The position numbers and the translations under genes were made by a program. A stretch of 64,000 nt of DNA from JACZSB01 sp965372015 (GTDB lineage: Bacteria > Fidelibacterota > Marinisomatia > SCGC-AAA003-L08 > TS1B11), in NCBI GenBank assembly GCA_965372015.1, contig CBDVAP010000002.1, forward strand, positions 1-64,000, written 5' to 3'. Shown piece after piece: positions 57,164 to 64,000 of this stretch; position 1 is the first letter of the stretch; each line of letters begins with the position of its first letter. The notes under the pieces are model-generated. The model searched no databases. It worked only from the letters and a program-made list of their open reading frames with translations, and was not told where the DNA came from.

Positions 57164-57186
57164 AAAGCCCCCGGCCGGGGGCTTTT
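57164..57186 (-). terminator. Bidirectional terminator
   Basis: AAAAGCCCC / GGGGCTTTT, a 9-bp stem with a 5-base loop. T-runs flank it on both strands, so it can end the leftward GIY-YIG/tmRNA transcript and shield the LolA-like gene. Confidence 0.75.
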
Positions 57187-57194
57187 AGTTGGTG

Positions 57195-57214
57195 TGGAGG
57201 CGGGGGGAGTCGAA
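57195..57214 (-). repeat. Duplicate of the tmRNA 3' terminal sequence (possible attachment site)
   Basis: TGGAGGCGGGGGGAGTCGAA is identical to 57586-57605, the acceptor/T-arm end of the tmRNA gene. The two copies lie 391 bp apart in direct orientation and enclose the GIY-YIG gene, the arrangement left by insertion at an ssrA 3' end. Confidence 0.7.
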
Positions 57215-57268
57215 GTCTCGCCGGACTCCCCGTAGGGCGGGTACGCCCAGGGTAGGCGTAGCCTCCGG

Positions 57269-57568
57269 CTACGACGAGGCCCCCCGTCCATCTGAATTGG
57301 CAAACATGGCAAGCCTATTACGAGGGAACCTCGCAATCAAATCACGCTTATGTTTACCAAGTGTGTGTGATTTAAGCAATTTTTCACGGAGACGTGCATC
57401 GATCAGGGTAGTGTGCTCCTCATAATAGACCAGCCGGAGTGGTCTGCGATATCGTGTACTCTTGCTGTACCCCAAGTTATGCTCCTTGATCCTGCGACGT
57501 AAATCGGTCGTCGAGCCGGTGTAGAGCTGACCGTCCTTTGCAGATTCAAGTATATATACGAATGCCAT
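57269..57568 (-). CDS. GIY-YIG nuclease family protein
   Basis: 99 residues, a single GIY-YIG domain of the YhbQ/UPF0213 type. VYILES and YTGSTTDLRRRIKEHN give the GIY-YIG core with its catalytic Arg, LRLVYYEE follows, and REKLLKSHTLGKHKRDLI closes it. Such small proteins are often annotated as endonucleases, and some are mobile. It lies 15 bp beyond the tmRNA 3' end, between two copies of that end. Confidence 0.88.
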   Translation of the reverse strand: MAFVYILESAKDGQLYTGSTTDLRRRIKEHNLGYSKSTRYRRPLRLVYYEEHTTLIDARLREKLLKSHTLGKHKRDLIARFPRNRLAMFANSDGRGASS

Positions 57569-57582
57569 GGGGAAGTAAGGAT

Positions 57583-57943
57583 TGGTGGAGGCGGGGGGAG
57601 TCGAACCCCCGTCCGAAAAGGCGACCTGAGCTGCTTCTACGTGCGTAGTCTGTTGCTGAGTCTCACCGCCCGGGCGCCGGCAGACAAACTACCGGGCGGC
57701 CAGCCCGCAAAGTCTTATCCCGTACCTGCGGGCAATGTACGGGACCAGTCCACTAATATGACGCCGGCACCTGGGGAAATGGACACTCCTCAGGGCGACG
57801 AGCTGCCTAACTGTTAAGCGGCAGCCAGATAACCGTAGTTATCGGCATTTGTGTTGAATTGCCCGGATGATTCACGAGGTAACCAGACATCCTCGGCACG
57901 CCACGGCTCTCATCGTCCAATCCGTCGAAGCCGTTTCGCCCCC
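57583..57943 (-). ncRNA. ssrA: Transfer-messenger RNA (tmRNA)
   Basis: One-piece tmRNA of 361 nt. The 5' end GGGGGCGAAACGGCTTCGACGG pairs with the 3' end (CGCCTCC before ACCA) as a 7-bp acceptor stem with one G-U pair. The T-arm GGGGGTTCGACTCCCCC and an encoded CCA are present. The tag frame (57846-57814) reads ADNYGYLAAA then TAA, probably resuming at GCC. It rescues stalled ribosomes with SmpB and tags the product for ClpXP, whose genes are also in this window. Confidence 0.95.
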
Positions 57944-57997
57944 TTTTCAAAGAGCTGCAACCTATCAACCCTAAAGGCTGTTTTCGGTCACCTGGAT

Positions 57998-58026
57998 AAT
58001 ATAACTTGTTTCCCGCTCAATCCCAA
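57998..58026 (-). promoter_or_regulatory. ssrA: Candidate tmRNA promoter
   Basis: On the minus strand TTGGGA (58026-58021), a 17-bp spacer and TATATT (58003-57998). Transcription would begin near 57990, about 47 nt before the mature 5' end. Confidence 0.5.
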
Positions 58027-58081
58027 GGATTTGCGCGGCTCGATCTTAATCCTAATCGGTCGATAGTGAAAGATATTTAAT

Positions 58082-59290
58082 ATGATCAAGATCACCTCGG
58101 AAACGCTGCCCCAGTTCCAAAAGTTCCTGCGGGACCGGGAACTGGATGGTTGGCTGCTCTACGACTTCCACCACCTCAACCCTTTCGCTTACCTGTTCCT
58201 GCCCTTGGACAATGGCGTTTTCACCCGCCGTTGGTTCTATTTCCTGCCGGCCAAGGGCGCTCCGCAAATAATGGTGCACCGCATTGAGCAGCACCATTTC
58301 ACCCATCTGACCGGCGAGCACCATCCCTACAGCGGTTGGCGCGAGCTGGAGGCCGGCCTGGGGGACCTGCTCCAAGGCAGCGAAAAAATCGCCATGGAAT
58401 ACTCCCCCGGCGGGGCCTTGCCGTACGTGAGCATGATCGACGCCGGTACCCTGGAGCTGGTGCGCAGCAAAGGGGTGCAGGTGTTCTCCTCGGCGGACAT
58501 TATCCAGTACTTTCATTCCCGTTGGACCCCCACTGGTTACCAGGCTCATAAGGCCACGGTACCAGTGGTGCACGAAATTCGCGAAAAGGCGTTTAAAGCC
58601 ATCGCCCAGGCCATCCGGAATGGCCAGGCGATTACCGAGTACCACATCCAGCAACAGATCGTGGCCGATTTCACTGCCGCCGGCCTGAAGTTCGATCATC
58701 CACCTATCGTCGCGGTGAACGACCACGCCGCCCAACCCCATTACTCGCCCAGCGCCCAGTCCAGCGCGCCCATCAAAAAGGGCGATCTGGTGCTCATCGA
58801 CATGTGGTGCAAACAGGCCGACGATCCCGAGGCCACTTACGTAGACATCACCTGGACCGCTTTCGTTGGTGAAAAGGTGCCTGAGAAAATCGCCCGGGTC
58901 TTCGATATCGTCCGCCAGGCACGCGATACAGCCGTGGCCTTCGTTACCGAACAGCTGGCCAGTGGACAACCAGTCATGGGCGGCGAGGTGGACGACGCCT
59001 GCCGGCAGGTGATCGAGCGGGCGGGCTACGGGGAGTACTTCACCCACCGCACCGGCCATTCCATCGATACCGAGGTGCACGGCGCCGGGGTGAATATCGA
59101 CCACATGGAGGTGCGCGACGACCGCACCCTGATACCCGGGGTGGGCTTTTCCATTGAACCGGGCATCTACCTGCCGGGTGAGTTCGGCATTCGCAGCGAG
59201 ATCGACTGCTACATGGGCGAAAGCGGCGTGGAAGTAACCACCGCCCCCTCCCAGGAGGAGGTGCTGCCGCTGCTGGCGCTCTGGCAGTAG
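58082..59290 (+). CDS. M24 family metallopeptidase (Xaa-Pro aminopeptidase-like)
   Basis: 402 residues. The C-terminal pita-bread domain has all five metal ligands: Asp240 (LVLIDMW), Asp255 (TYVDITW), His326 (HRTGHSID), Glu359 (FSIEPGIY) and Glu373 (IRSEIDCY). The N-terminal domain (residues 1-150) resembles that of proline peptidases. It probably removes N-terminal residues before proline; there is no signal peptide, so it is cytoplasmic. It is divergent from the tmRNA gene. Confidence 0.93.
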   Translation: MIKITSETLPQFQKFLRDRELDGWLLYDFHHLNPFAYLFLPLDNGVFTRRWFYFLPAKGAPQIMVHRIEQHHFTHLTGEHHPYSGWRELEAGLGDLLQGSEKIAMEYSPGGALPYVSMIDAGTLELVRSKGVQVFSSADIIQYFHSRWTPTGYQAHKATVPVVHEIREKAFKAIAQAIRNGQAITEYHIQQQIVADFTAAGLKFDHPPIVAVNDHAAQPHYSPSAQSSAPIKKGDLVLIDMWCKQADDPEATYVDITWTAFVGEKVPEKIARVFDIVRQARDTAVAFVTEQLASGQPVMGGEVDDACRQVIERAGYGEYFTHRTGHSIDTEVHGAGVNIDHMEVRDDRTLIPGVGFSIEPGIYLPGEFGIRSEIDCYMGESGVEVTTAPSQEEVLPLLALWQ

Positions 59291-59435
59291 CCCGCGGCAA
59301 GTGGCGGCCGTCACCAGGTCGCAGCATGATCCAGGACGTTAGCCAAGGTCCCGGTTATGATATTCATCATTGATTTCTATAGTTTTTCTTAGTAGACTGC
59401 GACCAACTCCGCTCTATCAATATTAGGAGACCAAC

Positions 59436-62400
59436 ATGCATCAGCTGTATTACTCCCGTAAGTGCTGCACTCTCACTTTAATGGTTACCTGTCTAGTGCT
59501 GGCCTCGCAACTGCATGCCCAGGCACCAGACACTCTCTGGACAAAATCCTTTGGCACTGAATTTGAGGTGATGTTCAACTCAATAGAACAGCTGCCTGGT
59601 GGGGGATACATTTTAGCTGGACATAGGGAATTCTCCAACGATCCGGACAGAGAAGTTAGATTAGCTACCCGTGCATATTGGTTGGTCCGCCTGAATAGTG
59701 CCGGGGATGACACCGTATGGACAGAAGCTTTCCCCGCTGGTGGTACCGAAGGCCGCATGGCCATAGCCACATCCGATAGCGGTGCTGTGATCGTAGGTAC
59801 CGGAGATCCCAGGATCATCAAAACCAATGGTGATGGTGTTCTTCAGTGGCAACTTGGAGAAACCGAACTAGATGGGGGTATCCTTGGGATTGAAGAAACC
59901 GCTGATGGCGGTTTTATAGCCTGCGGGTATAATGATTCTGGCCCAACTGGTGGTGCCAGCATCGCAAGAATTACTGCTGCCGGAGCCGTCACTTGGCAAA
60001 AAGCATATGGGCCAGCGTATGACTCCTACCTGTTCTCGATTACTGAACTAAGCAATGGAGATTTTGCTGCGGCTGGTCTTCATGGCACATTCTCGGAGGG
60101 TAACAGCGGTGATGGGTGGCTATTTATGATATCCGCCGCCGGCGATTCCTCTTCATCGGTTTTTTATGGTGTTCAAACAGTTAGTAATCACGAATATTTT
60201 TCTACCATCAGGTCTACGAGTGATGGTGGATTCATCCTCCTAGGTAACCAAGAGCTGGACGGGCAAAGCAGGACACCATACCTGGTCAGAACTAATGGCG
60301 CAGGTGTGGAGCAATGGGCAACAACACTGAGCAGTACAGTGGTGGGTGAACTGCTTGATGTCATTCAGACAAGTGATGGAGGATTCACACTGACGGGATA
60401 TGGCGATCTGACTTTAGCCGATGGCTTCGAGATGGTGCTAATCCATACCAATAATGCGGATGGTACCACCGCTTGGACCAAGCAGGTAAATACTCCTGCT
60501 GGGGCAGCTGGCTTGGGATTGGTAGAAATATCCGCCGGTGAATATCTAGCTGCGGGAGTGATAATTCCGGAAACGGACGCTCCCATGGACGGTTGGATTG
60601 TGCGCCTGGGAGTAAGTGCGGCTAACTTATTTGAACAAGACTCCCTGGCCCTGGTGGACATATACAACACCATGGACGGTGCCAACTGGAACAACCCCTG
60701 GACACTTACGGATCCCGTCATCACCTGGGATGGCGTGACCATCTACAATGGCAGAGTTACACAACTGAGCTTCTATAACAAAAACTTGTCCGGCTCGATT
60801 CCGCCCTCGATTGTTGACCTCACCGCAGTATGGAATCTATCGTTCAACGGCAATCCGGGTCTCGATTCAATCCCCGCTTTTATAGGGCAGATGACAAATC
60901 TGTATACACTGGATTTATCGTTTTGTAGTCTCACCACTGTACCCACGGAGCTAGGTAATCTGGAAAATCTGGAAACTTTGTACCTCCAAAACAATTCGCT
61001 GACGGGCGTCTTCCCTGTCTGGCTTGCTGACCTTTCAAACTTGATGACTTTGCGGATCGATAACAACCAATTTACCGGGCCTATCCCAACGGCTGTCACG
61101 ACTCTGGCGAACCTCACCACGTTTTGGATCAACAACAACCGTTTCAACTTTGCTGATATCGAACCACTGATTCAGGCCGGACTGCCCGTGACCTACGCAC
61201 CCCAGGCGGATGTGGGCACACCGGTAGATACGACTGCCTACCTGGGGCAGCCTTTCAGTATCGAGTTCACGACGCCTGGAACGGCCAATACGTACCAGTG
61301 GCAGAAGAACAATGTAAATATTACCGGAGAAATCGATCCCGTTTTGAGCTTTACCGCCATCGCCTACACGGATTCAGGCAGCTATGATGTCACCATCGAA
61401 AACACCATCGCGATTGCCCTGACTCTTTCCAGCGAGGATATATTTATCCATGTCGTTCTGCCGCCCATTCATTTCGATTCTCTCGCCCTGGTGGCTCTGT
61501 ATAATAGCACCGATGGTGCCAACTGGACCAACAGCACCGGGTGGCTCCATCCGGATTCTACGCTATCCACCTGGTACGGCATCACCATCTCAGGGGACCG
61601 GGTCACGGGTCTGGAGATGTCCTCTAACAATCTTTCGGGCACCCTCCCCACCGAGATTGGTAACCTCACCAGTTTGTTGCATTTGACGCTTTCCAGCAAC
61701 CAATTGACCGGCGCTATTCCCGCTGAGATCGGTAGCCTCACTCGCCTGTTCACACTGGAGCTTTATTCCAATCAACTGACCGGTTCTATTCCCCCCGATA
61801 TCTGGAACCTGGATAATTTGACGATCTTGTCCCTTGGCGGGAACCAACTAACCGGAGCTATTCCAGTCGAGATCGGCAATCTCATTAATTTGGGCAGTTT
61901 GAACCTTTCCAATAGCCAACTCACCGGAACCATTCCCAATGAGATCAGCGCTCTAACCGCTTTATGGGCCATAGAACTGGGCGGCAACCAATTATCCGGT
62001 CCTATTCCCACGGGGATTGGCAACCTCACGAATCTGTGGAACCTAAGTCTTACAGGGAATCAGCTAACGGGTTCTATTCCTTCCGGGATTGGCAACCTCA
62101 CGAAACTGACTTTCCTGCGGCTTGCATACAATCAACTAACCGGTGCCATCCCAGCCGGAATAGGCAACATGCCTGCTCTGACAATCCTGACAATGGGAGG
62201 CAATCAACTAACCGGTCCGATTCCCCCGGAGATCGGCAAAGACACCAGCCTGACCTGGCTTGACCTGTCCGATAATAAGCTCACCGGCCCCATCCCTGCG
62301 GAGATGGGCAAACTGACCAAACTGGATAACGTATACCTGAATATGAACCAGTTATCTGGTACTATTCCCGCTGAACTGGGAAACCTGACTAATTGCACTT

Positions 62401-63266
62401 ATTTATATATGCACGCCAACCAACTCACCGGTGCAGTCCCGCCTGAGATTGGCGGCCTGGCCAGCGTGACCTCTCTGCAATTGGGACACAACCTATTGAC
62501 ATCAATCCCAGCGGAAATCGGAAATCTGTTGGCTCTTAACACCCTGAATCTAGATTTCAATCGGTTAGCGGACTTGCCAGATCTCAGTACTCTAACTTCA
62601 TTATCCCTGCTACAGATAAATGACAACATGCTCACCTTCGGTGATATCGAACCTCTTATGGGTTTGTCTATCGGATATATACAATATGCGGGGCAGGATT
62701 GTGTAGGTACCGAGATAGATACTACCGTAGATATTGGAACCCGGCTGGTTATGTCGGTATCAACAGACGGCGACTCTAACCATTACGCATGGTGGCAGGT
62801 GACTGGTATGTACCCGCGCGGCACCGACAGTGACACCCTGGTCATTGAATCAGTAAGTCCCTCGGATTCTGGTGCTTACGTCTGTTACATTGGAAATACC
62901 CTCGCCGACCAGCTCACGCTTATCAGCCGGCCCGTCTACGTCACCGTAATCGGAGGCCTGGCAGTTTCGGAAAATGAGGGTATCCCGGCTGAATTCGCCC
63001 TGCATGCCAACTATCCGAACCCCTTCAATCCCAGTACGACCATCCGCTTCGATCTGCCCCAGGCCTCGGAAGTCCACCTGGCGGTCTACGATATCCTTGG
63101 CCGGGAGGTGGTGCGGCTGGTGGACGAGAGGCTGGAACCGGCTTATCACCAAGTCACCTGGAACGGCAGGACCGCCCACGGTATGGATGTACCTACCGGT
63201 ATCTATATTGCGCGGTTGGTTACGCCCCAGTACACCAGGTCCATCAAGATGCTTTTATTGAAATAG
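59436..63266 (+). CDS. Large secreted leucine-rich-repeat protein with type IX-type sorting domain
   Basis: 1276 residues with signal peptide (LTLMVTCLVLASQLHAQ). Residues about 30-395 are propeller-like repeats (DGGFIACGYNDSG, DGGFTLTGYGDL). A first leucine-rich block at about 400-590 is followed by an Ig-like domain (YQWQKNNVNITGEIDPVLSF, then YTDSGSYDVTIEN). A second block of some 15 plant-type LRRs (LTGAIPAEIGNLT.L..L.L..NQ) spans about 690-1080, then another Ig-like domain (DSGAYVCYIGN) and the sorting domain (NYPNPFNPSTTIRFDLP, VYDILGREV, TGIYIARL). AGGAG precedes the ATG. Likely a surface-exposed binding protein. Confidence 0.92.
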   Translation: MHQLYYSRKCCTLTLMVTCLVLASQLHAQAPDTLWTKSFGTEFEVMFNSIEQLPGGGYILAGHREFSNDPDREVRLATRAYWLVRLNSAGDDTVWTEAFPAGGTEGRMAIATSDSGAVIVGTGDPRIIKTNGDGVLQWQLGETELDGGILGIEETADGGFIACGYNDSGPTGGASIARITAAGAVTWQKAYGPAYDSYLFSITELSNGDFAAAGLHGTFSEGNSGDGWLFMISAAGDSSSSVFYGVQTVSNHEYFSTIRSTSDGGFILLGNQELDGQSRTPYLVRTNGAGVEQWATTLSSTVVGELLDVIQTSDGGFTLTGYGDLTLADGFEMVLIHTNNADGTTAWTKQVNTPAGAAGLGLVEISAGEYLAAGVIIPETDAPMDGWIVRLGVSAANLFEQDSLALVDIYNTMDGANWNNPWTLTDPVITWDGVTIYNGRVTQLSFYNKNLSGSIPPSIVDLTAVWNLSFNGNPGLDSIPAFIGQMTNLYTLDLSFCSLTTVPTELGNLENLETLYLQNNSLTGVFPVWLADLSNLMTLRIDNNQFTGPIPTAVTTLANLTTFWINNNRFNFADIEPLIQAGLPVTYAPQADVGTPVDTTAYLGQPFSIEFTTPGTANTYQWQKNNVNITGEIDPVLSFTAIAYTDSGSYDVTIENTIAIALTLSSEDIFIHVVLPPIHFDSLALVALYNSTDGANWTNSTGWLHPDSTLSTWYGITISGDRVTGLEMSSNNLSGTLPTEIGNLTSLLHLTLSSNQLTGAIPAEIGSLTRLFTLELYSNQLTGSIPPDIWNLDNLTILSLGGNQLTGAIPVEIGNLINLGSLNLSNSQLTGTIPNEISALTALWAIELGGNQLSGPIPTGIGNLTNLWNLSLTGNQLTGSIPSGIGNLTKLTFLRLAYNQLTGAIPAGIGNMPALTILTMGGNQLTGPIPPEIGKDTSLTWLDLSDNKLTGPIPAEMGKLTKLDNVYLNMNQLSGTIPAELGNLTNCTYLYMHANQLTGAVPPEIGGLASVTSLQLGHNLLTSIPAEIGNLLALNTLNLDFNRLADLPDLSTLTSLSLLQINDNMLTFGDIEPLMGLSIGYIQYAGQDCVGTEIDTTVDIGTRLVMSVSTDGDSNHYAWWQVTGMYPRGTDSDTLVIESVSPSDSGAYVCYIGNTLADQLTLISRPVYVTVIGGLAVSENEGIPAEFALHANYPNPFNPSTTIRFDLPQASEVHLAVYDILGREVVRLVDERLEPAYHQVTWNGRTAHGMDVPTGIYIARLVTPQYTRSIKMLLLK

Positions 63267-63508
63267 GCCTGTGTATGGTCCCGCAGAATGCGGGGCTGCT
63301 CTTGAAATAGTCTCTAATAATACCGAAGGGCCTGCCCCTGCGGCGTAGCACAACCCTGACCATCCCGACCACGGGGAGGGCGGGCCTGAGCACTTCAACA
63401 TGGTTTATCCTGAGCAAAGCGCAGGGCTCCGCACAGGCTTGTCGAAGAATCTCCCTTACCTGCCGACTTTTCTCCGGCGACTCCCGGTGGTAAATTTGCC
63501 CGCTATTG

Positions 63509-63581
63509 GCGCCATTAGCTCAAATGGTAGAGCAGCGGACTCTTAATCCGAAGGTTGAAGGTTCGATTCCTTCATGGCGCA
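63509..63581 (+). tRNA. tRNA-Lys (CTT)
   Basis: 73 nt. The acceptor stem GCGCCAT / ATGGCGC, D-arm GCTC...GAGC, anticodon loop CTCTTAA (anticodon CTT) and T-arm GAAGGTTCGATTCCTTC are complete. The anticodon stem has one G-A mismatch at its outer pair. CCA is not encoded. Confidence 0.96.
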
Positions 63582-63615
63582 CAACAGGGTACCAAGGGTG
63601 GTGCCCACTGTTTGC

Positions 63616-63688
63616 GACACGGTAGCTCAGTCGGTAGAGCAGCGGCCTTTTAAGCCGTTGGTCGTGGGTTCGATTCCCACCCGTGTCA
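63616..63688 (+). tRNA. tRNA-Lys (TTT)
   Basis: 73 nt. Acceptor GACACGG / CCGTGTC, D-arm GCTC...GAGC, anticodon loop CTTTTAA (anticodon TTT), T-arm GTGGGTTCGATTCCCAC. CCA is not encoded. It lies 34 bp after tRNA-Lys (CTT), and its 3' end is probably the attachment site of the element that begins here. Confidence 0.96.
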
Positions 63689-64000
63689 CAACGTCAAGAC
63701 CCTCTATTCCCGACGGGACTAGGGGGTCTTCTGTTGCCTGGTGTGTAGTTGCAGGTTGGGCAGGCTTAGGCAGCTCAGAGGGGGGGTCTAGGCGCGTTTT
63801 GGGCGCGTTTTTTGGGCGCGTTTTTAGCAAGCTGTCAATATTGGTATCGGATAGCCGCCCGGTGAAATGATCCCCCAGGTCTGTCAACATCTTTCGCCTT
63901 CGTTCCTCGAGTTGCTTGTAGTAATATTTCTCGGTGATTTTGATTGTGCTATGCCCGGCAATCTTGGATACGTCCTCCAAGGGATAGCCAAGGTAAATCA
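63627..64000 (-). CDS. Tyrosine recombinase/integrase, C-terminal part (cut by the window edge)
   Basis: The frame runs in from the right edge. Its first complete residues, YLGYPLEDVSKIAGHSTIKITEKYY, match the end of phage-type integrases: the GHS motif and the catalytic Tyr (TEKYYYKQL). About 70 residues of poorly conserved tail follow. The last 20 residues before the stop (RVGIEPTTNGLKGR...) are merely the antisense of the tRNA-Lys gene, so the frame reads into the tRNA. This is usual for elements integrated at a tRNA 3' end. The element lies to the right of the window. Confidence 0.8.
   Translation of the reverse strand, partial: IYLGYPLEDVSKIAGHSTIKITEKYYYKQLEERRRKMLTDLGDHFTGRLSDTNIDSLLKTRPKNAPKTRLDPPSELPKPAQPATTHQATEDPLVPSGIEGLDVVTRVGIEPTTNGLKGRCSTD
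63697..63729 (+). terminator. Hairpin downstream of the tRNA-Lys pair
   Basis: AGACCCTCTA / TAGGGGGTCT form a 10-bp stem (one G-U pair), with an inner TCCC / GGGA stem. It is followed by TCTGTT, a weak T-tract. It probably ends the tRNA transcript, or belongs to the end of the integrated element. Confidence 0.5.

Larger units (their letters stand above)
56947..57268. other. Intergenic region between LolA-like and GIY-YIG genes
   Basis: 322 bp. It contains a bidirectional terminator (57164-57186) and a 20-bp copy of the tmRNA 3' end (57195-57214), both listed separately. The part 57215-57268 is GC-rich with short inverted repeats (GTAGCC...GGCTAC). No gene is seen. Confidence 0.5.

Noticed and set aside
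58052..59314. 420-codon open frame on the minus strand
   Set aside because: It is the antisense of the M24 peptidase gene, which has all metal ligands and good coding character; the frame is a by-product of GC-rich codons.
63627..63690. Protein end RVGIEPTTNGLKGR
   Set aside because: This is the antisense translation of the tRNA-Lys gene, a common annotation artefact.

Overview
The window looks like a moderately GC-rich Gram-negative bacterium of the FCB group. Three large secreted proteins (14825-19126, 36132-37682, 59436-63266) end in the same C-terminal domain built around NYPNPFNP-type, IYD..GREV and SGIY-type motifs. This is the FlgD-like/type IX sorting domain typical of Candidatus Marinimicrobia, Calditrichota and Ignavibacteria. 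TonB-dependent receptors with a carboxypeptidase-regulatory N-terminus and the C-terminal part of the tmRNA tag (ADNYGYLAAA) agree. Marinimicrobia (Neomarinimicrobiota) is my best guess; this is an inference, not a proof.

Layout. 1-14.7 kb: envelope and housekeeping genes (two TonB-type outer-membrane proteins, RRM protein, nucleoside kinase, MFS transporter, DUF255 thioredoxin-like protein, Hsp15-like S4 protein, DHH phosphoesterase). 14.8-20.6 kb: a 1433-residue repeat adhesin behind three CRP/FNR-type palindromes, and a lipoprotein thioredoxin whose WCxxC motif is interrupted by an in-frame TGA in the first cysteine position (probable selenocysteine). 20.7-24.3 kb: pirin, MscS channel, C69 peptidase. 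24.5-26.9 kb: an AT-rich patch with a decayed rhodanese gene, an AraC regulator, a small membrane protein and a methyltransferase. 27-37.7 kb: an aminotransferase pair, a two-component cluster (two hybrid-free histidine kinases and two stand-alone receivers), and a sorting-domain protein. 37.8-41 kb: tig-clpP-clpX.

41.1-56.2 kb is the centrepiece. A chorismate mutase is followed by one co-directional run of 15 genes, trpE-G-D-C-F-B-A, prephenate dehydratase-like, tyrA, aroF (DAHP synthase), aroA, aroE, aroC, aroK, aroB, aroQ, most of them overlapping by 4 bp. With the chorismate mutase it encodes essentially the whole shikimate pathway from DAHP on and all three aromatic branches. In front of trpE lies a 20-codon leader ORF with seven consecutive aromatic codons (FYFYYWW) followed by mutually exclusive antiterminator and terminator hairpins: a transcription attenuator that appears to read Phe, Tyr and Trp together. 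This is the strongest candidate for a new regulatory system in the window.

56.2-64 kb: a LolA-like protein, the tmRNA gene with a 20-bp duplicate of its 3' end bracketing a GIY-YIG nuclease gene, an M24 peptidase, a 1276-residue leucine-rich-repeat surface protein, two tRNA-Lys genes, and the 3' end of an integrase that marks the edge of an element continuing past the window.
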